From Casp-actino8 sp965659595 (GTDB lineage Bacteria > Actinomycetota > Acidimicrobiia > Acidimicrobiales > Ilumatobacteraceae): DNA of 64,000 nucleotides. The stretch lies in assembly GCA_965659595.1 (NCBI GenBank), contig CBFHWN010000004.1, positions 1 to 64,000 on the forward strand, written 5' to 3'. Of the stretch, positions 17,374 through 25,669 are shown in pieces. Under the pieces are notes generated by a model. It did not search any database. It saw only the letters and a list, made by a program, of their open reading frames with translations, and had not been told where the DNA came from. A program made the position numbers and the translations under genes. The first letter of the stretch is position 1. Every line of letters begins with the position of its first letter.

Positions 17374-18261
17374 GGCGAGCACGTCGGCGAGCGCGTCGAG
17401 CATCCGCGGATCGCTCGTCGCCGGCACCACGATGAACTCGTCAGCTCCTTCGGCTTCGACCGCGTCGAGCAGATCGACCAGTCGCGAAGCGTCGTGCAGA
17501 GGCATGGCCGCCGCCAGCGATGCTGCGAGATCAGGCGAGAACACCCGCAGATACGCCTCGGCGAAATCGTGCAATGTTCGCTGAGCACCGTCGCCAAGAG
17601 CAACGAACGATCCGGTGACGAGACGCGGCGAGTCGACCCGCCCAGCTTCTTTCCAGGCGGCCTCCGTCTGGCGAAACAGACGTCCCGATTCGGCCGAATC
17701 ACCGAGCAAGGTGAACCCGCTGACCCCGCTGGCCCATTGCGCGGCGCGGGCGAGCGACTTCGGTCCCATGGCCGAGGCCAGGATCGGCGGTCCGCCCGCC
17801 TGAACGGGTTCCGGCCCGATGCGTTCACCGTCTGCCGCCACACCACCGCTCCAGAGGCGGCGCAGTTCGCCGACAGCTGCATCAAGTCGTCCGTGACGTC
17901 CGTTGAAGGGTGATCCGAGTGCCGCGTAATCCTGTTGGCGACCACCGACGCCGACTGCGACGTCGACCCGTCCGCCCGACACCACGTCGAGTGAGGCCAG
18001 TTCTTTGGCGACCATCGCCGGCGCGTGCCACGGCAGAACGACCACGTTCACCAAAACTCGAACCCGTGACGTGAGAGCGGCCGCCGCCGAACACAGGGTG
18101 AATCCGTCCAAGTTGTGGAACGTGATTCGCTCCCCGGCCGACACACTCGAGAACGGCCCCTCGTCGATCCCTCGACACCAGGCCACCAAGCGATCACGGT
18201 CGAGGCCGGTGGCCATCTGCGGAAGGGCCACCCCGACGTTCATGCGATGGGTTCGCGTCAT
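17362..18261 (-). CDS. LLM-class flavin/F420-dependent oxidoreductase
   Basis: About 299 residues of a luciferase-like TIM barrel. Visible signatures are VGVALPQMATG at the N-terminus, RVRVLVNVVVLPWHAPAMVAKELASLDVVSGGR and VGVGGRQQDYAALGSPF, then GPPILASAMGPKSLARAA. In actinomycetes this class commonly uses F420; cofactor and substrate are inferred. The start is uncertain: ATG at 18261 is chosen, while TTG at 18297 or ATG at 18243 are possible. Its promoter region overlaps that of the divergent amidohydrolase. Confidence 0.85.
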   Translation of the reverse strand: MTRTHRMNVGVALPQMATGLDRDRLVAWCRGIDEGPFSSVSAGERITFHNLDGFTLCSAAAALTSRVRVLVNVVVLPWHAPAMVAKELASLDVVSGGRVDVAVGVGGRQQDYAALGSPFNGRHGRLDAAVGELRRLWSGGVAADGERIGPEPVQAGGPPILASAMGPKSLARAAQWASGVSGFTLLGDSAESGRLFRQTEAAWKEAGRVDSPRLVTGSFVALGDGAQRTLHDFAEAYLRVFSPDLAASLAAAMPLHDASRLVDLLDAVEAEGADEFIVVPATSDPRMLDALADVLASRS

Positions 18262-18316
18262 GGCTCCACTCTCGTCCACGATCCCCGAATTCTCCAATTC
18301 ACCTGGGACGACGCAG

Positions 18317-18337
18317 AATCTGACACACCGTCAGATT
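18317..18337. promoter_or_regulatory. TetR-type operator, site B (AATCTGAC-N5-GTCAGATT)
   Basis: Perfect 8-bp inverted repeat with a 5-bp spacer. It covers a -35-like TGACAC (18321-18326), which is 18 bases from TACCCT (18345-18350); TACCCT is in turn seven bases from the ATG at 18358. Confidence 0.72.
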
Positions 18338-18357
18338 TCGGTGCTACCCTCGGCCAC

Positions 18358-19566
18358 ATGCGCGAACTGCCCAAAATCATCTCGGTCGACGATCACGTGA
18401 CCGAACCGGCCACCGTCTGGACCGACCGCCTGCCCAAGAAATACCACGACGTTGGCCCCCGCATCGAACGTCTCCCCGTCCGAGAAATGACCTTCGTCGG
18501 CGGCAAGTTCACGGCCATTCCCGGTGAGAAGGGCGAGGACGGCCCGCTCGCCGACTGGTGGTTCTACGAAGATCTGCGTCGTCCGCTCACCCGTCTCGAC
18601 ACCGCAGTCGGCTTCGAGCGTGACGAAGTCACCGTCACTGGCATCACGTACGACGAAATGCGCCAGGGTTCGTACAAATTGAAGGAACGCCTGGAGGATA
18701 TGGACGTCGCCGGCATCGAGGCGTCGCTCTGCTTCCCCACCTTCCCGCGCTTTTGCGGCCAGACCTTCTACGAAGCTCAGGACAAAGAACTCGCCATGCT
18801 TGGCGTGTACGCCTACAACGACTGGATGTACGAAGAATGGTGCGGCGAGTCGGGCGGACGTATGTTGCCGCTCGGTCTCATCCCGCTTTGGGATCCGGTG
18901 GCCGCCGCAGCTGAAATCCGCCGCAACGCCGCCCGTGGCTTCCGTGCCGTCGCCTTCAGCGAGATTCCCCCCAACCTGAACCTTCCGAGCATCCATGATG
19001 CCGACGGCTACTGGTTGCCATTCTTCGAGGCCTGCAACGAGACCGGCACCGTCATCTGCATGCACATCGGTTCGGGTTCCAAGATGCCGAGCACGTCCCC
19101 CGACGCGCCAGCGGCGGTCGGTTCCACCCTCACCTTCGCCAACTGCTGCTTCAGCATGGTCGACTGGTTGATGAGTGGACACTTCACGCAGTTCCCCGAC
19201 CTGAAGATCGCCTACAGCGAAGGCCAGATCGGCTGGATCCCCTACATCCTCGAGCGCGCCGATCGCGTGTGGGAGGACAACCGCGGTTGGGGCGGCATCG
19301 CCGACAAGGTTCTCGAGCCGCCGTCGCAGTTGTTCAAGAAGCACGTCTACGGCTGCTTCTTCGACGATCCGCATGGTCTGCGCTCGCTCGTCGAAATCGG
19401 CGAAGACAACGTCACCTACGAGTGCGATTACCCACACTCCGATTCGACGTGGCCGCACACCGCCAAGATCGCTCACGAGCAGACCCTCGGCCTCACCGAC
19501 GAGCAGGTCTACAAGGTGTTGCGCGGCAACGCCATCAAGATGCTCGGCATCACGCACCTCTCCTGA
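18358..19566 (+). CDS. Amidohydrolase-2 family metal-dependent hydrolase
   Basis: A 402-residue TIM-barrel hydrolase or decarboxylase (amidohydrolase_2, ACMSD-like). The N-terminal metal motif is atypical (IISVDDHVTEP), with later ligands in VICMHIGSGS and the catalytic Asp in YECDYPHSDSTWP. This subgroup is abundant in Acidimicrobiia beside acyl-CoA and SDR genes. The ATG at 18358 is set by TACCCT seven bases upstream. A close paralogue lies at 62110. The substrate is unknown; the regulon context suggests a catabolic step on a cyclic or branched acid. Confidence 0.88.
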   Translation: MRELPKIISVDDHVTEPATVWTDRLPKKYHDVGPRIERLPVREMTFVGGKFTAIPGEKGEDGPLADWWFYEDLRRPLTRLDTAVGFERDEVTVTGITYDEMRQGSYKLKERLEDMDVAGIEASLCFPTFPRFCGQTFYEAQDKELAMLGVYAYNDWMYEEWCGESGGRMLPLGLIPLWDPVAAAAEIRRNAARGFRAVAFSEIPPNLNLPSIHDADGYWLPFFEACNETGTVICMHIGSGSKMPSTSPDAPAAVGSTLTFANCCFSMVDWLMSGHFTQFPDLKIAYSEGQIGWIPYILERADRVWEDNRGWGGIADKVLEPPSQLFKKHVYGCFFDDPHGLRSLVEIGEDNVTYECDYPHSDSTWPHTAKIAHEQTLGLTDEQVYKVLRGNAIKMLGITHLS

Positions 19567-19585
19567 TCTCGCCTCACTCCCTGCG

Positions 19586-19606
19586 GATCTGACTGGCCGT
19601 CAGATT
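19586..19606. promoter_or_regulatory. TetR-type operator, site C (GATCTGAC-N5-GTCAGATT)
   Basis: Inverted repeat matching site B in 15 of 16 arm positions. The GTCAGA of the right arm is 18 bases from TAGAGT (19623-19628), exactly the geometry at site A. It lies upstream of the five-gene operon that ends with a TetR gene. Confidence 0.72.
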
Positions 19607-19665
19607 TTCGAGCCTCGCCGACTAGAGTCCCAGTCGGTCCTGGACACGAGCCAAGGGGGGAACAG

Positions 19666-20769
19666 ATGAAAGGCATCGTCTACGACGGCACCACGGCGAC
19701 ATTGGTCGACGGTTTGTCGGTCCGCGAACCCGGTCCGCGTGAAGTCTGGGTCGACGTCGCAGCAGCCGGCCTCTGCCATTCCGACATTTCGTACATGCAT
19801 GGCTTGTACCCGGTGCCATCGCCAGGGGTCTGCGGCCACGAAGCCGCTGGTGTGGTCGCCTCGGTCGGCAACGCTGTCACCCACGTCGCTCCGGGTGATC
19901 ACGTCATCATCGCCACGCTGGCCGCGTGTGGCTTTTGCGCATCGTGTATGGACGGCAAGCCGACGTTCTGCCGCTCGACCCTCGGCAACTGGACCCAGCC
20001 GTTCACTCTCGACGGCGAGCCGATCTACAACTTCGCCGCCACCAGTGCCTTTGCCGAGCGCACGATCGTGCGCGACATCCAGTGCGTGAAGATTCCGAAG
20101 GACGTCCCGCTCACGTCGGCTGCTCTCGTCGGCTGTGGCGTTGTCACCGGTATGGGTGCTGTGTTCAATCGGGCCAATGTGAAGCGCGGTCAGTCAGCCG
20201 TGGTCTTCGGCGTCGGCGGCGTCGGACTGAACTGCATCCAGGCTCTCAAAGTGCAGGGCGCGTCGACGATCATCGCCGTCGACACTCTCGCCGAAAAGGA
20301 GGGACTGGCCCGACAGTTCGGAGCCACACACTTCCTCGACGGACGACGCGACGACATCGTCGAGGCGATCATCGGCATCCTCCCCTATCGCGATGACATG
20401 CCTCGCGGGCCGTTCAACGCCGGTGGCGCCAATTGGGCCTTCGACTGCGTGGCTCACCCAGTGGTGACCAACAACGCCCTCGAATGCCTGGACTGGGGCG
20501 GCACCGTGGTCGTCATCGGAGTAGCCGGCCAAACCGCCGAGTTCCATGGCCTGTACGGGCGACTCACCCAGGTCGACCGTGGCATCATCGGCTGCCGTTA
20601 CGGTTCGGTCAGTCCGCAGCGCGACATTCCCTACATCATCGATCTCTACCGTCGAGGTGAAGTGCTCCTCGACGAACTGGTGAGTGCAACCTTCCCGATC
20701 GCCGATTGGAAGAGCGCCGTCGACGGGCTCGAGAGCGGATCAGTCGCCCGAGCAGTTATCACGTTCTGA
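19666..20769 (+). CDS. Zinc-dependent alcohol dehydrogenase (class III-like MDR)
   Basis: A 367-residue medium-chain dehydrogenase. Catalytic zinc ligands are C37 (AGLCHSD), H59 (GHEAAG) and a Cys in LVGCGVVTG; structural zinc ligands are C88, C91, C94 and C102. The nucleotide-binding turn is VFGVGGVGLN. It should oxidise an alcohol to an aldehyde or ketone with NAD. It is first in an operon with an acyl-CoA ligase, two SDRs and a TetR regulator, preceded by operator site C. A GGGG stretch about 6 bases before the ATG may act as a ribosome-binding site. Confidence 0.92.
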   Translation: MKGIVYDGTTATLVDGLSVREPGPREVWVDVAAAGLCHSDISYMHGLYPVPSPGVCGHEAAGVVASVGNAVTHVAPGDHVIIATLAACGFCASCMDGKPTFCRSTLGNWTQPFTLDGEPIYNFAATSAFAERTIVRDIQCVKIPKDVPLTSAALVGCGVVTGMGAVFNRANVKRGQSAVVFGVGGVGLNCIQALKVQGASTIIAVDTLAEKEGLARQFGATHFLDGRRDDIVEAIIGILPYRDDMPRGPFNAGGANWAFDCVAHPVVTNNALECLDWGGTVVVIGVAGQTAEFHGLYGRLTQVDRGIIGCRYGSVSPQRDIPYIIDLYRRGEVLLDELVSATFPIADWKSAVDGLESGSVARAVITF

Positions 20770-20789
20770 GATCGAGTCGGCAGAACGTC

Positions 20790-22343
20790 ATGACAATCCC
20801 CTCTGGAGTCCTCGATCTCGACGGCAAGACGTTGTGGCAATTGGTGTGCGAGCGCGCACTTCTCACACCCGACAAGCAGATGGCCCGCGACGAGGCGGGA
20901 CGAACGCTCACCTTCGGCGCCTACAAGGAATGGTGCGAACGGGTGGCGGCCGGACTTTCGCAGATGGGCGTCGGTGCCGGCACGAACGTCTCATGGATCC
21001 AGCCGTCGCGGTTCGAGTCGCTCGTCTTGACCGGAGCACTGTCGCGACTCGGCGCAGTACAAAACCCGATCCTGCCGATCTATCGCCATCGCGAGGTGTC
21101 GTTCATCACCAGGCAATCACAGTGTCGAGTGCTCGTCGTCCCGGGGGTGTTCCGAGGCTTCGACTACGCGCCGATGGCACATGAGGTCGCCACAGAACTC
21201 GATCACGATGTCGAGGTTCTGGTGGCCGATCCTGGCCTACCCGAAGCCGATCCCGCCGGACTGTCCCGATACGAACCCGACTTGCACGGATTGCGATGGC
21301 TCTTCTATTCCTCGGGCACCACTGCTGATCCACAAGGAGCCAAGCACAGCGACTTCAGCATGTCGGCGGCCAACGACGGCATGCAGTGGAGCATGAAAGT
21401 CGGCCCCGACGATCGGGCCGCCGTCGTGTTCCCGATCACCCACGTGGGTGGGCTCATCTGGTTGTTCAACACCATGCAGACCGGCGTCGAACTCCTCATG
21501 GTCGAGACGTTCGACGCGTCGGCCACGCCGACCTGGCTCGGCGCCAACGGTTGCACATGCGCCGGAGCCGGGACTGTGTTCTGGCTCACGTATTTGAACA
21601 CTCAACGCCAGTTACCGAAGGGCGAACGACTGCTACCTGACGTCCGCATCTTCAATGGTGGTGGCGCTCCCAAGCCGAAGACTCTGCACGCCGAGATGAT
21701 GGAGGCCTTCGGCGCACCGCTCATCGGCGGATGGGGACTCACCGAGGCTCCCATCAACACGATGGTTCACGTCGACGATCCTGATCACAAGAAGGCCACG
21801 ACCGACGGCCGCCCCTGTCCGGGTGTGCGGATTCGCGTGGTGATGGACAATCACGAATGCGCGCCGGGCGAAGAAGGCGAGTTGCGAGTGAAAGGCCGCC
21901 AGGTCTGCCAGGGCTACCTCGATCCGGCGCTCGATGCCGAGGCCTTCGACGAGGGGGGCTGGTTCCGTACCGGCGATCTAGGGGTCGTCGACTCCGACGG
22001 TTTCGTGAGTATCACCGGACGGCTGAAGGACATCATCATCCGCAAAGGCGAGAACATCTCGGCCAAAGAGATCGAAGATCTCCTCTTCTCGCATCCCGCC
22101 GTGGCCGACGTCGCAGTCGTCGGACTTCCCGATGCGGCGAGCGGCGAGATCGCCTGTGCTGTCGTGGTGACGAGCGACGGCGCATCTCTCGACTTCGACG
22201 ACATGGTCGCCTTCTTGAAGAATGCCGAATTGTCACGGCACAAGATCCCTGAGCGCCTCGAGATCGTTGATGCACTCCCACGCAACCCGAGCGGCAAGGT
22301 TCTGAAGAAGGATCTCCGCGCCATCTACGGAGGACAGACATGA
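20790..22343 (+). CDS. AMP-dependent acyl-CoA synthetase/ligase
   Basis: A 517-residue ANL-family ligase that should activate a carboxylic acid as its CoA ester. The P-loop is present in altered form (FYSSGTTADPQGAKHSD). Later motifs are normal: GGWGLTEAP, GWFRTGDLGVVDSDGFVSI, GRLKDIIIRKGENI (hinge and A8) and the catalytic Lys in NPSGKVLKKDL. The ATG at 20790 lies 20 bases after the dehydrogenase stop; its stop overlaps the next gene as ATGA. Substrate class is unknown. Confidence 0.92.
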   Translation: MTIPSGVLDLDGKTLWQLVCERALLTPDKQMARDEAGRTLTFGAYKEWCERVAAGLSQMGVGAGTNVSWIQPSRFESLVLTGALSRLGAVQNPILPIYRHREVSFITRQSQCRVLVVPGVFRGFDYAPMAHEVATELDHDVEVLVADPGLPEADPAGLSRYEPDLHGLRWLFYSSGTTADPQGAKHSDFSMSAANDGMQWSMKVGPDDRAAVVFPITHVGGLIWLFNTMQTGVELLMVETFDASATPTWLGANGCTCAGAGTVFWLTYLNTQRQLPKGERLLPDVRIFNGGGAPKPKTLHAEMMEAFGAPLIGGWGLTEAPINTMVHVDDPDHKKATTDGRPCPGVRIRVVMDNHECAPGEEGELRVKGRQVCQGYLDPALDAEAFDEGGWFRTGDLGVVDSDGFVSITGRLKDIIIRKGENISAKEIEDLLFSHPAVADVAVVGLPDAASGEIACAVVVTSDGASLDFDDMVAFLKNAELSRHKIPERLEIVDALPRNPSGKVLKKDLRAIYGGQT

Positions 22344-23125
22344 CCGACACCATTCCCACCCATTCGCGTGCCACGGGTCTCCGCGTTTTCGTGACCGGAG
22401 CCGGCTCGGGTATCGGACGTGCAACCGCGGTGCGATTTGCCGCCGAGGGCGCGGCCGTCGCCTGTGTCGACCTCAAAGGTGCGGCCGAGACCGCCAATGA
22501 CATTCAGGCCGCTGGCGGTCGAGCAGTCGCCTACGATCTCGACGTCACTGACGCCGCCGCCGTCGAACGCACCGTCGACGCTGCCGCCGCCGAACTCGGT
22601 GGACTCGACGTGCTGTGCAACATCGCCGGCATCGGCCACTTCGCCCACAGGCACGAAGAGACCCCCGATTGGTTCGATCGGATCGTGTCGGTCAATCTCA
22701 ACGGAACCTTCTACGCCAGCCGTTTTGCCTTACCGCACCTTCTGAAGCGTTCCGTCGAGAGCGGTCGTGATGGTGTAGTGATCAACACGGCGTCGACGTC
22801 GGGTCTCATGGGTGCGCCATGGAGCGCCGCGTATTGCGCGAGCAAGGGCGGCGTCGTCAATCTCACTCGGGCGCTCGCCTTCGAATACCGCGGCAAGGGG
22901 GTGCGGGTGAACGCCATCGCGCCCGGTGGCACCAACACCAACATCATCCACTCGTTCATGAGTCTCCCCGAAGGAGCCGATCATAAGTTGATGTCGAAGA
23001 TCATGACGCCCATGGATCAGGCCGAGCCCGACGAGATCGCCAACATGTTCGTGTTCATCGCGTCCGATGAGGGCCGCTACATGACCGGATCGATCGTCGT
23101 CATGGACGGCGGCATCACCTGCTGA
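22340..23125 (+). CDS. Short-chain dehydrogenase/reductase
   Basis: A 261-residue classical SDR. Cofactor motif TGAGSGIG, then NIAGIG in place of NNAG, and the catalytic S-Y-K region INTASTSGLMG...AAYCASKGG; it ends with the typical TGSIVVMDGG. The Asp-containing ACVDLKG after beta-2 suggests NAD rather than NADP. It is coupled to the ligase by a 4-base overlap. It probably oxidises a hydroxyacyl-CoA or alcohol formed in this pathway. Confidence 0.9.
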   Translation: MTDTIPTHSRATGLRVFVTGAGSGIGRATAVRFAAEGAAVACVDLKGAAETANDIQAAGGRAVAYDLDVTDAAAVERTVDAAAAELGGLDVLCNIAGIGHFAHRHEETPDWFDRIVSVNLNGTFYASRFALPHLLKRSVESGRDGVVINTASTSGLMGAPWSAAYCASKGGVVNLTRALAFEYRGKGVRVNAIAPGGTNTNIIHSFMSLPEGADHKLMSKIMTPMDQAEPDEIANMFVFIASDEGRYMTGSIVVMDGGITC

Positions 23126-23134
23126 GAGGAATAC

Positions 23135-24058
23135 ATGAGCAACCATCGCAACCCGAACGGCATCTGTGCCGGCCGTACTGTCATCGTCACCGGGGCCGGT
23201 CGAGGTCTCGGTCGAGCCCACGCGCTCGCCTTCGCCGCCGAGGGCGCGAATGTGGTCGTGAACGACGTCGGCGCATCGCTGACCGGCGAGGGACATGACG
23301 TCGGTCCCGCCGCCGACGTGGTATCGGAAATCCAGGCGATGGGCGGTCGGGCGATCGTCAACGCCGACGACGTCAGCGACTGGGACGGAGCCGGCCACAT
23401 GGTGGCCGAGGCGATCGACACCTTCGGCACCCTCGACACCCTCGTCTGCAACGCCGGCATCGTGCGCGATCGCATGATCGTCAACATGTCGGTCGACGAA
23501 TGGGACGCGGTGATGAAGGTCCACCTGCGCGGCATGTTCTGCCCGGTTCGTCACGCGGTCGACCATTGGCGTACCCGTAGCAAGGCCGGCGAATCCGTCG
23601 ACGCGCGCATCGTCACGACGTCGTCGGGTGCCGGACTTTTCGGATCGGTGTCGCAGGCCAACTACTCGGCGGCCAAAGCCGGCATCGCCGCTTTCACGAT
23701 CGTGTCAGCTGTCGAACTCGGACGTTACGGCGTGAAGATCAACGGCATCGCTCCGTCAGCTCGTAGCCGCATGACCGAAGAGGCCTTCGCCGAGATGATG
23801 AAGAGGCCCGATTCGGGCTTCGACGCCATGGATCCGGCGAACGTGAGTCCCGTGGTGGTGTGGCTCGGTTCGTCCTCGTGCGACGTGACCGGGCGAATGT
23901 TCGAGTCGGCCGGCGGACAGTTGTCGGTTGCCGATGGCTGGCAACACGGCGAGGTTGCCGACAAGGGTGCTCGTTACGAGCCGTCCGAGGTCGGCGGAGT
24001 GGTCGCCGACCTTCTGTCGCGAGCTCCCGATCCGGCCGCCGTGTACGGAGCGGGCTGA
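23135..24058 (+). CDS. Short-chain dehydrogenase (3-hydroxyacyl-CoA dehydrogenase-like)
   Basis: A 307-residue SDR similar to the dehydrogenase half of MFE-2 enzymes: TGAGRGLGRAHALAFAAEGA, VVNDVGASLTGEG insertion, NAGIVRD and NYSAAKAGI, with Ser in TTSSGAG. The long region after the catalytic motif and the C-terminal extension fit that subgroup. It overlaps the TetR gene by one base (TGATG). A paralogue with the same layout is at 60259 in the second cluster. Confidence 0.9.
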   Translation: MSNHRNPNGICAGRTVIVTGAGRGLGRAHALAFAAEGANVVVNDVGASLTGEGHDVGPAADVVSEIQAMGGRAIVNADDVSDWDGAGHMVAEAIDTFGTLDTLVCNAGIVRDRMIVNMSVDEWDAVMKVHLRGMFCPVRHAVDHWRTRSKAGESVDARIVTTSSGAGLFGSVSQANYSAAKAGIAAFTIVSAVELGRYGVKINGIAPSARSRMTEEAFAEMMKRPDSGFDAMDPANVSPVVVWLGSSSCDVTGRMFESAGGQLSVADGWQHGEVADKGARYEPSEVGGVVADLLSRAPDPAAVYGAG

Positions 24059-24690
24059 TGTCGAACAAAGTGCGATCGGTCGACGGTCGGGTGATCGGCT
24101 CTCGCGCCCAAGCGACACGGCGCCGCCTGCTCGACGCCACCGAGAAGTTGCTCAACGAACAAGGAGTGTTCGACCTACGTGTAGTCGACATCACCCGTGA
24201 GGTCGGAACCTCGGCAGCGACGTTCTACCAGTACTTCAACGATGCCGACGCTGCGATTCTCGCTCTCGCCGAAGAAGCCGTCGACGCCGAACGCCCGCTC
24301 GTGGACCATTTGCACCCGTCATGGACGACCAACGACGCAGAGGCACGCGCCCAAGCTTTCGTGGACTCCTACTTGGCCTACTGGGACGCGCACGCAGCCG
24401 TGCTTCGCATCCGCAACGTCAAGGCCGAAGAGGGCGACCGAAACTTCCGTGCCGTGCGCTCGCAGGCCAACCTTCTCGTGATCGACGGCATCCAGGCCAT
24501 GATCGCCGACGGAGTCGCCGCCGGACGACTTCCCGCAACTCTCGATCCGTTCACAACCGGTGCGGCTCTCGTGGCCATGATCGAACGACTTCTCGCGTTC
24601 CAGAACGAAATGACGAAGCGCGGATCATCTCGCGACTCGATTCGCGACACTCTCGTCACTCTGCTCAGCCGAACGATCGTCGGCTCCTGA
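24058..24690 (+). CDS. TetR-family transcriptional regulator
   Basis: A 210-residue repressor-type protein. The N-terminal HTH (about residues 17-65) reads RRRLLDATEKLLNEQGVFDL then SAATFYQYF, the usual TetR recognition helix. The ligand-binding domain is all-helical. The ATG at 24058 shares one base with the preceding stop. Being the last gene of the operon behind site C, it is the likely autoregulator that binds the AATCTGAC-N5-GTCAGATT sites; the ligand may be an acyl-CoA of this pathway (inference). Confidence 0.9.
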   Translation: MSNKVRSVDGRVIGSRAQATRRRLLDATEKLLNEQGVFDLRVVDITREVGTSAATFYQYFNDADAAILALAEEAVDAERPLVDHLHPSWTTNDAEARAQAFVDSYLAYWDAHAAVLRIRNVKAEEGDRNFRAVRSQANLLVIDGIQAMIADGVAAGRLPATLDPFTTGAALVAMIERLLAFQNEMTKRGSSRDSIRDTLVTLLSRTIVGS

Positions 24691-24703
24691 ACCTCCCCGT
24701 CAG

Positions 24704-25612
24704 TCAGAGCGACGGAATCAAGGTGGCCAACTGCTCGAACTCGGACATGGTGACCTTGCTCGGGTCCGCCGACAGCACCTGAACGCACACGTGGTCGGCA
24801 CCCCGGGACAGATGATCCTGGATGCGCGCCGCGATGTCGTCGAGAGTTCCCCACGCCACGATGGCGTCGACCATTTTGTCGGTGGGTCCGCCGTTCTCAC
24901 CCGAGATATCGGCGTCAGTCCACCCCAGTCGTCGGAGATTGTTGGTGTAATTGGGCAGGCCGAGGTAGGTCTTCATGAAACCACGAGCCACGGCTCGCGC
25001 CTCGTCGGCGTCGGTCGAGAAGACGACGGCCTGTTCCGGCGCGAGGAGAGCGTCAGGGCCCAGAGCCCCACGGGCCACGGTCGTGTGCTCGACCGGAACG
25101 AAATACGGATGCGCACCCAGTGATCGCTCGGCGGCCAGTTGCAACATCTTCGGTCCGAGCGCGGCGAGGGCACGGGCCGGAGGTGTGGTGGGCTGGGCCG
25201 CGAAGAAGAACCCGTTGTCCATCGCATCGAGATACTTCTTCATGGTCGTCAACGGTTTGTCGTACGTACCGCCGTGGAATCCTTCGACCGCCGGCTGATG
25301 ACTGACTCCGATTCCCAGCAGGAAGCGATCGGGAAATGCCTCGGTCACGGTCTTCCATCCGGCCTGCATCGTCATCGGTGAGCGAGCGTGAAGACTTGCG
25401 ATCCCGGTGGCGAGAATCATCTCGTCGGTCGCCGACAGGAGCAACGACGTGGAAGCGAACGGCTCGCGGCCGACGGCCTCAGGTACCCACACCGTCCGGA
25501 AGCCGAGTTCTTCGAGACGCGCCACATGTCGCTGCGCCTCGCGCATCGGCTGCATGTCGAGTTGGAAGGTCCACAGACCCAGTTTGCCGAGAGAGTCCTT
25601 CGTCAGAGCCAT
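24704..25612 (-). CDS. LLM-class F420-dependent oxidoreductase
   Basis: A 302-residue luciferase-like oxidoreductase. It has GLWTFQLDMQP, TVWVPEAVGREPF, ILATGIASLHARSP and FLLGIGVSHQPAVEG, features of the actinomycete subfamily that uses F420. It is convergent with the TetR gene. The ATG at 25612 lies six bases from TAGGTT (25624-25619). The substrate is unknown. Confidence 0.86.
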   Translation of the reverse strand: MALTKDSLGKLGLWTFQLDMQPMREAQRHVARLEELGFRTVWVPEAVGREPFASTSLLLSATDEMILATGIASLHARSPMTMQAGWKTVTEAFPDRFLLGIGVSHQPAVEGFHGGTYDKPLTTMKKYLDAMDNGFFFAAQPTTPPARALAALGPKMLQLAAERSLGAHPYFVPVEHTTVARGALGPDALLAPEQAVVFSTDADEARAVARGFMKTYLGLPNYTNNLRRLGWTDADISGENGGPTDKMVDAIVAWGTLDDIAARIQDHLSRGADHVCVQVLSADPSKVTMSEFEQLATLIPSL

Positions 25613-25618
25613 GCGGTG

Positions 25619-25624
25619 AACCTA
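25619..25624 (-). promoter_or_regulatory. -10 box TAGGTT of the LLM gene at 24704
   Basis: TAGGTT, six bases from the ATG at 25612 on the minus strand, no Shine-Dalgarno. Confidence 0.6.
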
Positions 25625-25669
25625 GGCCAGTTGTGATCCGCCGCCGTCATCGGAACTACCGTGCCCGTC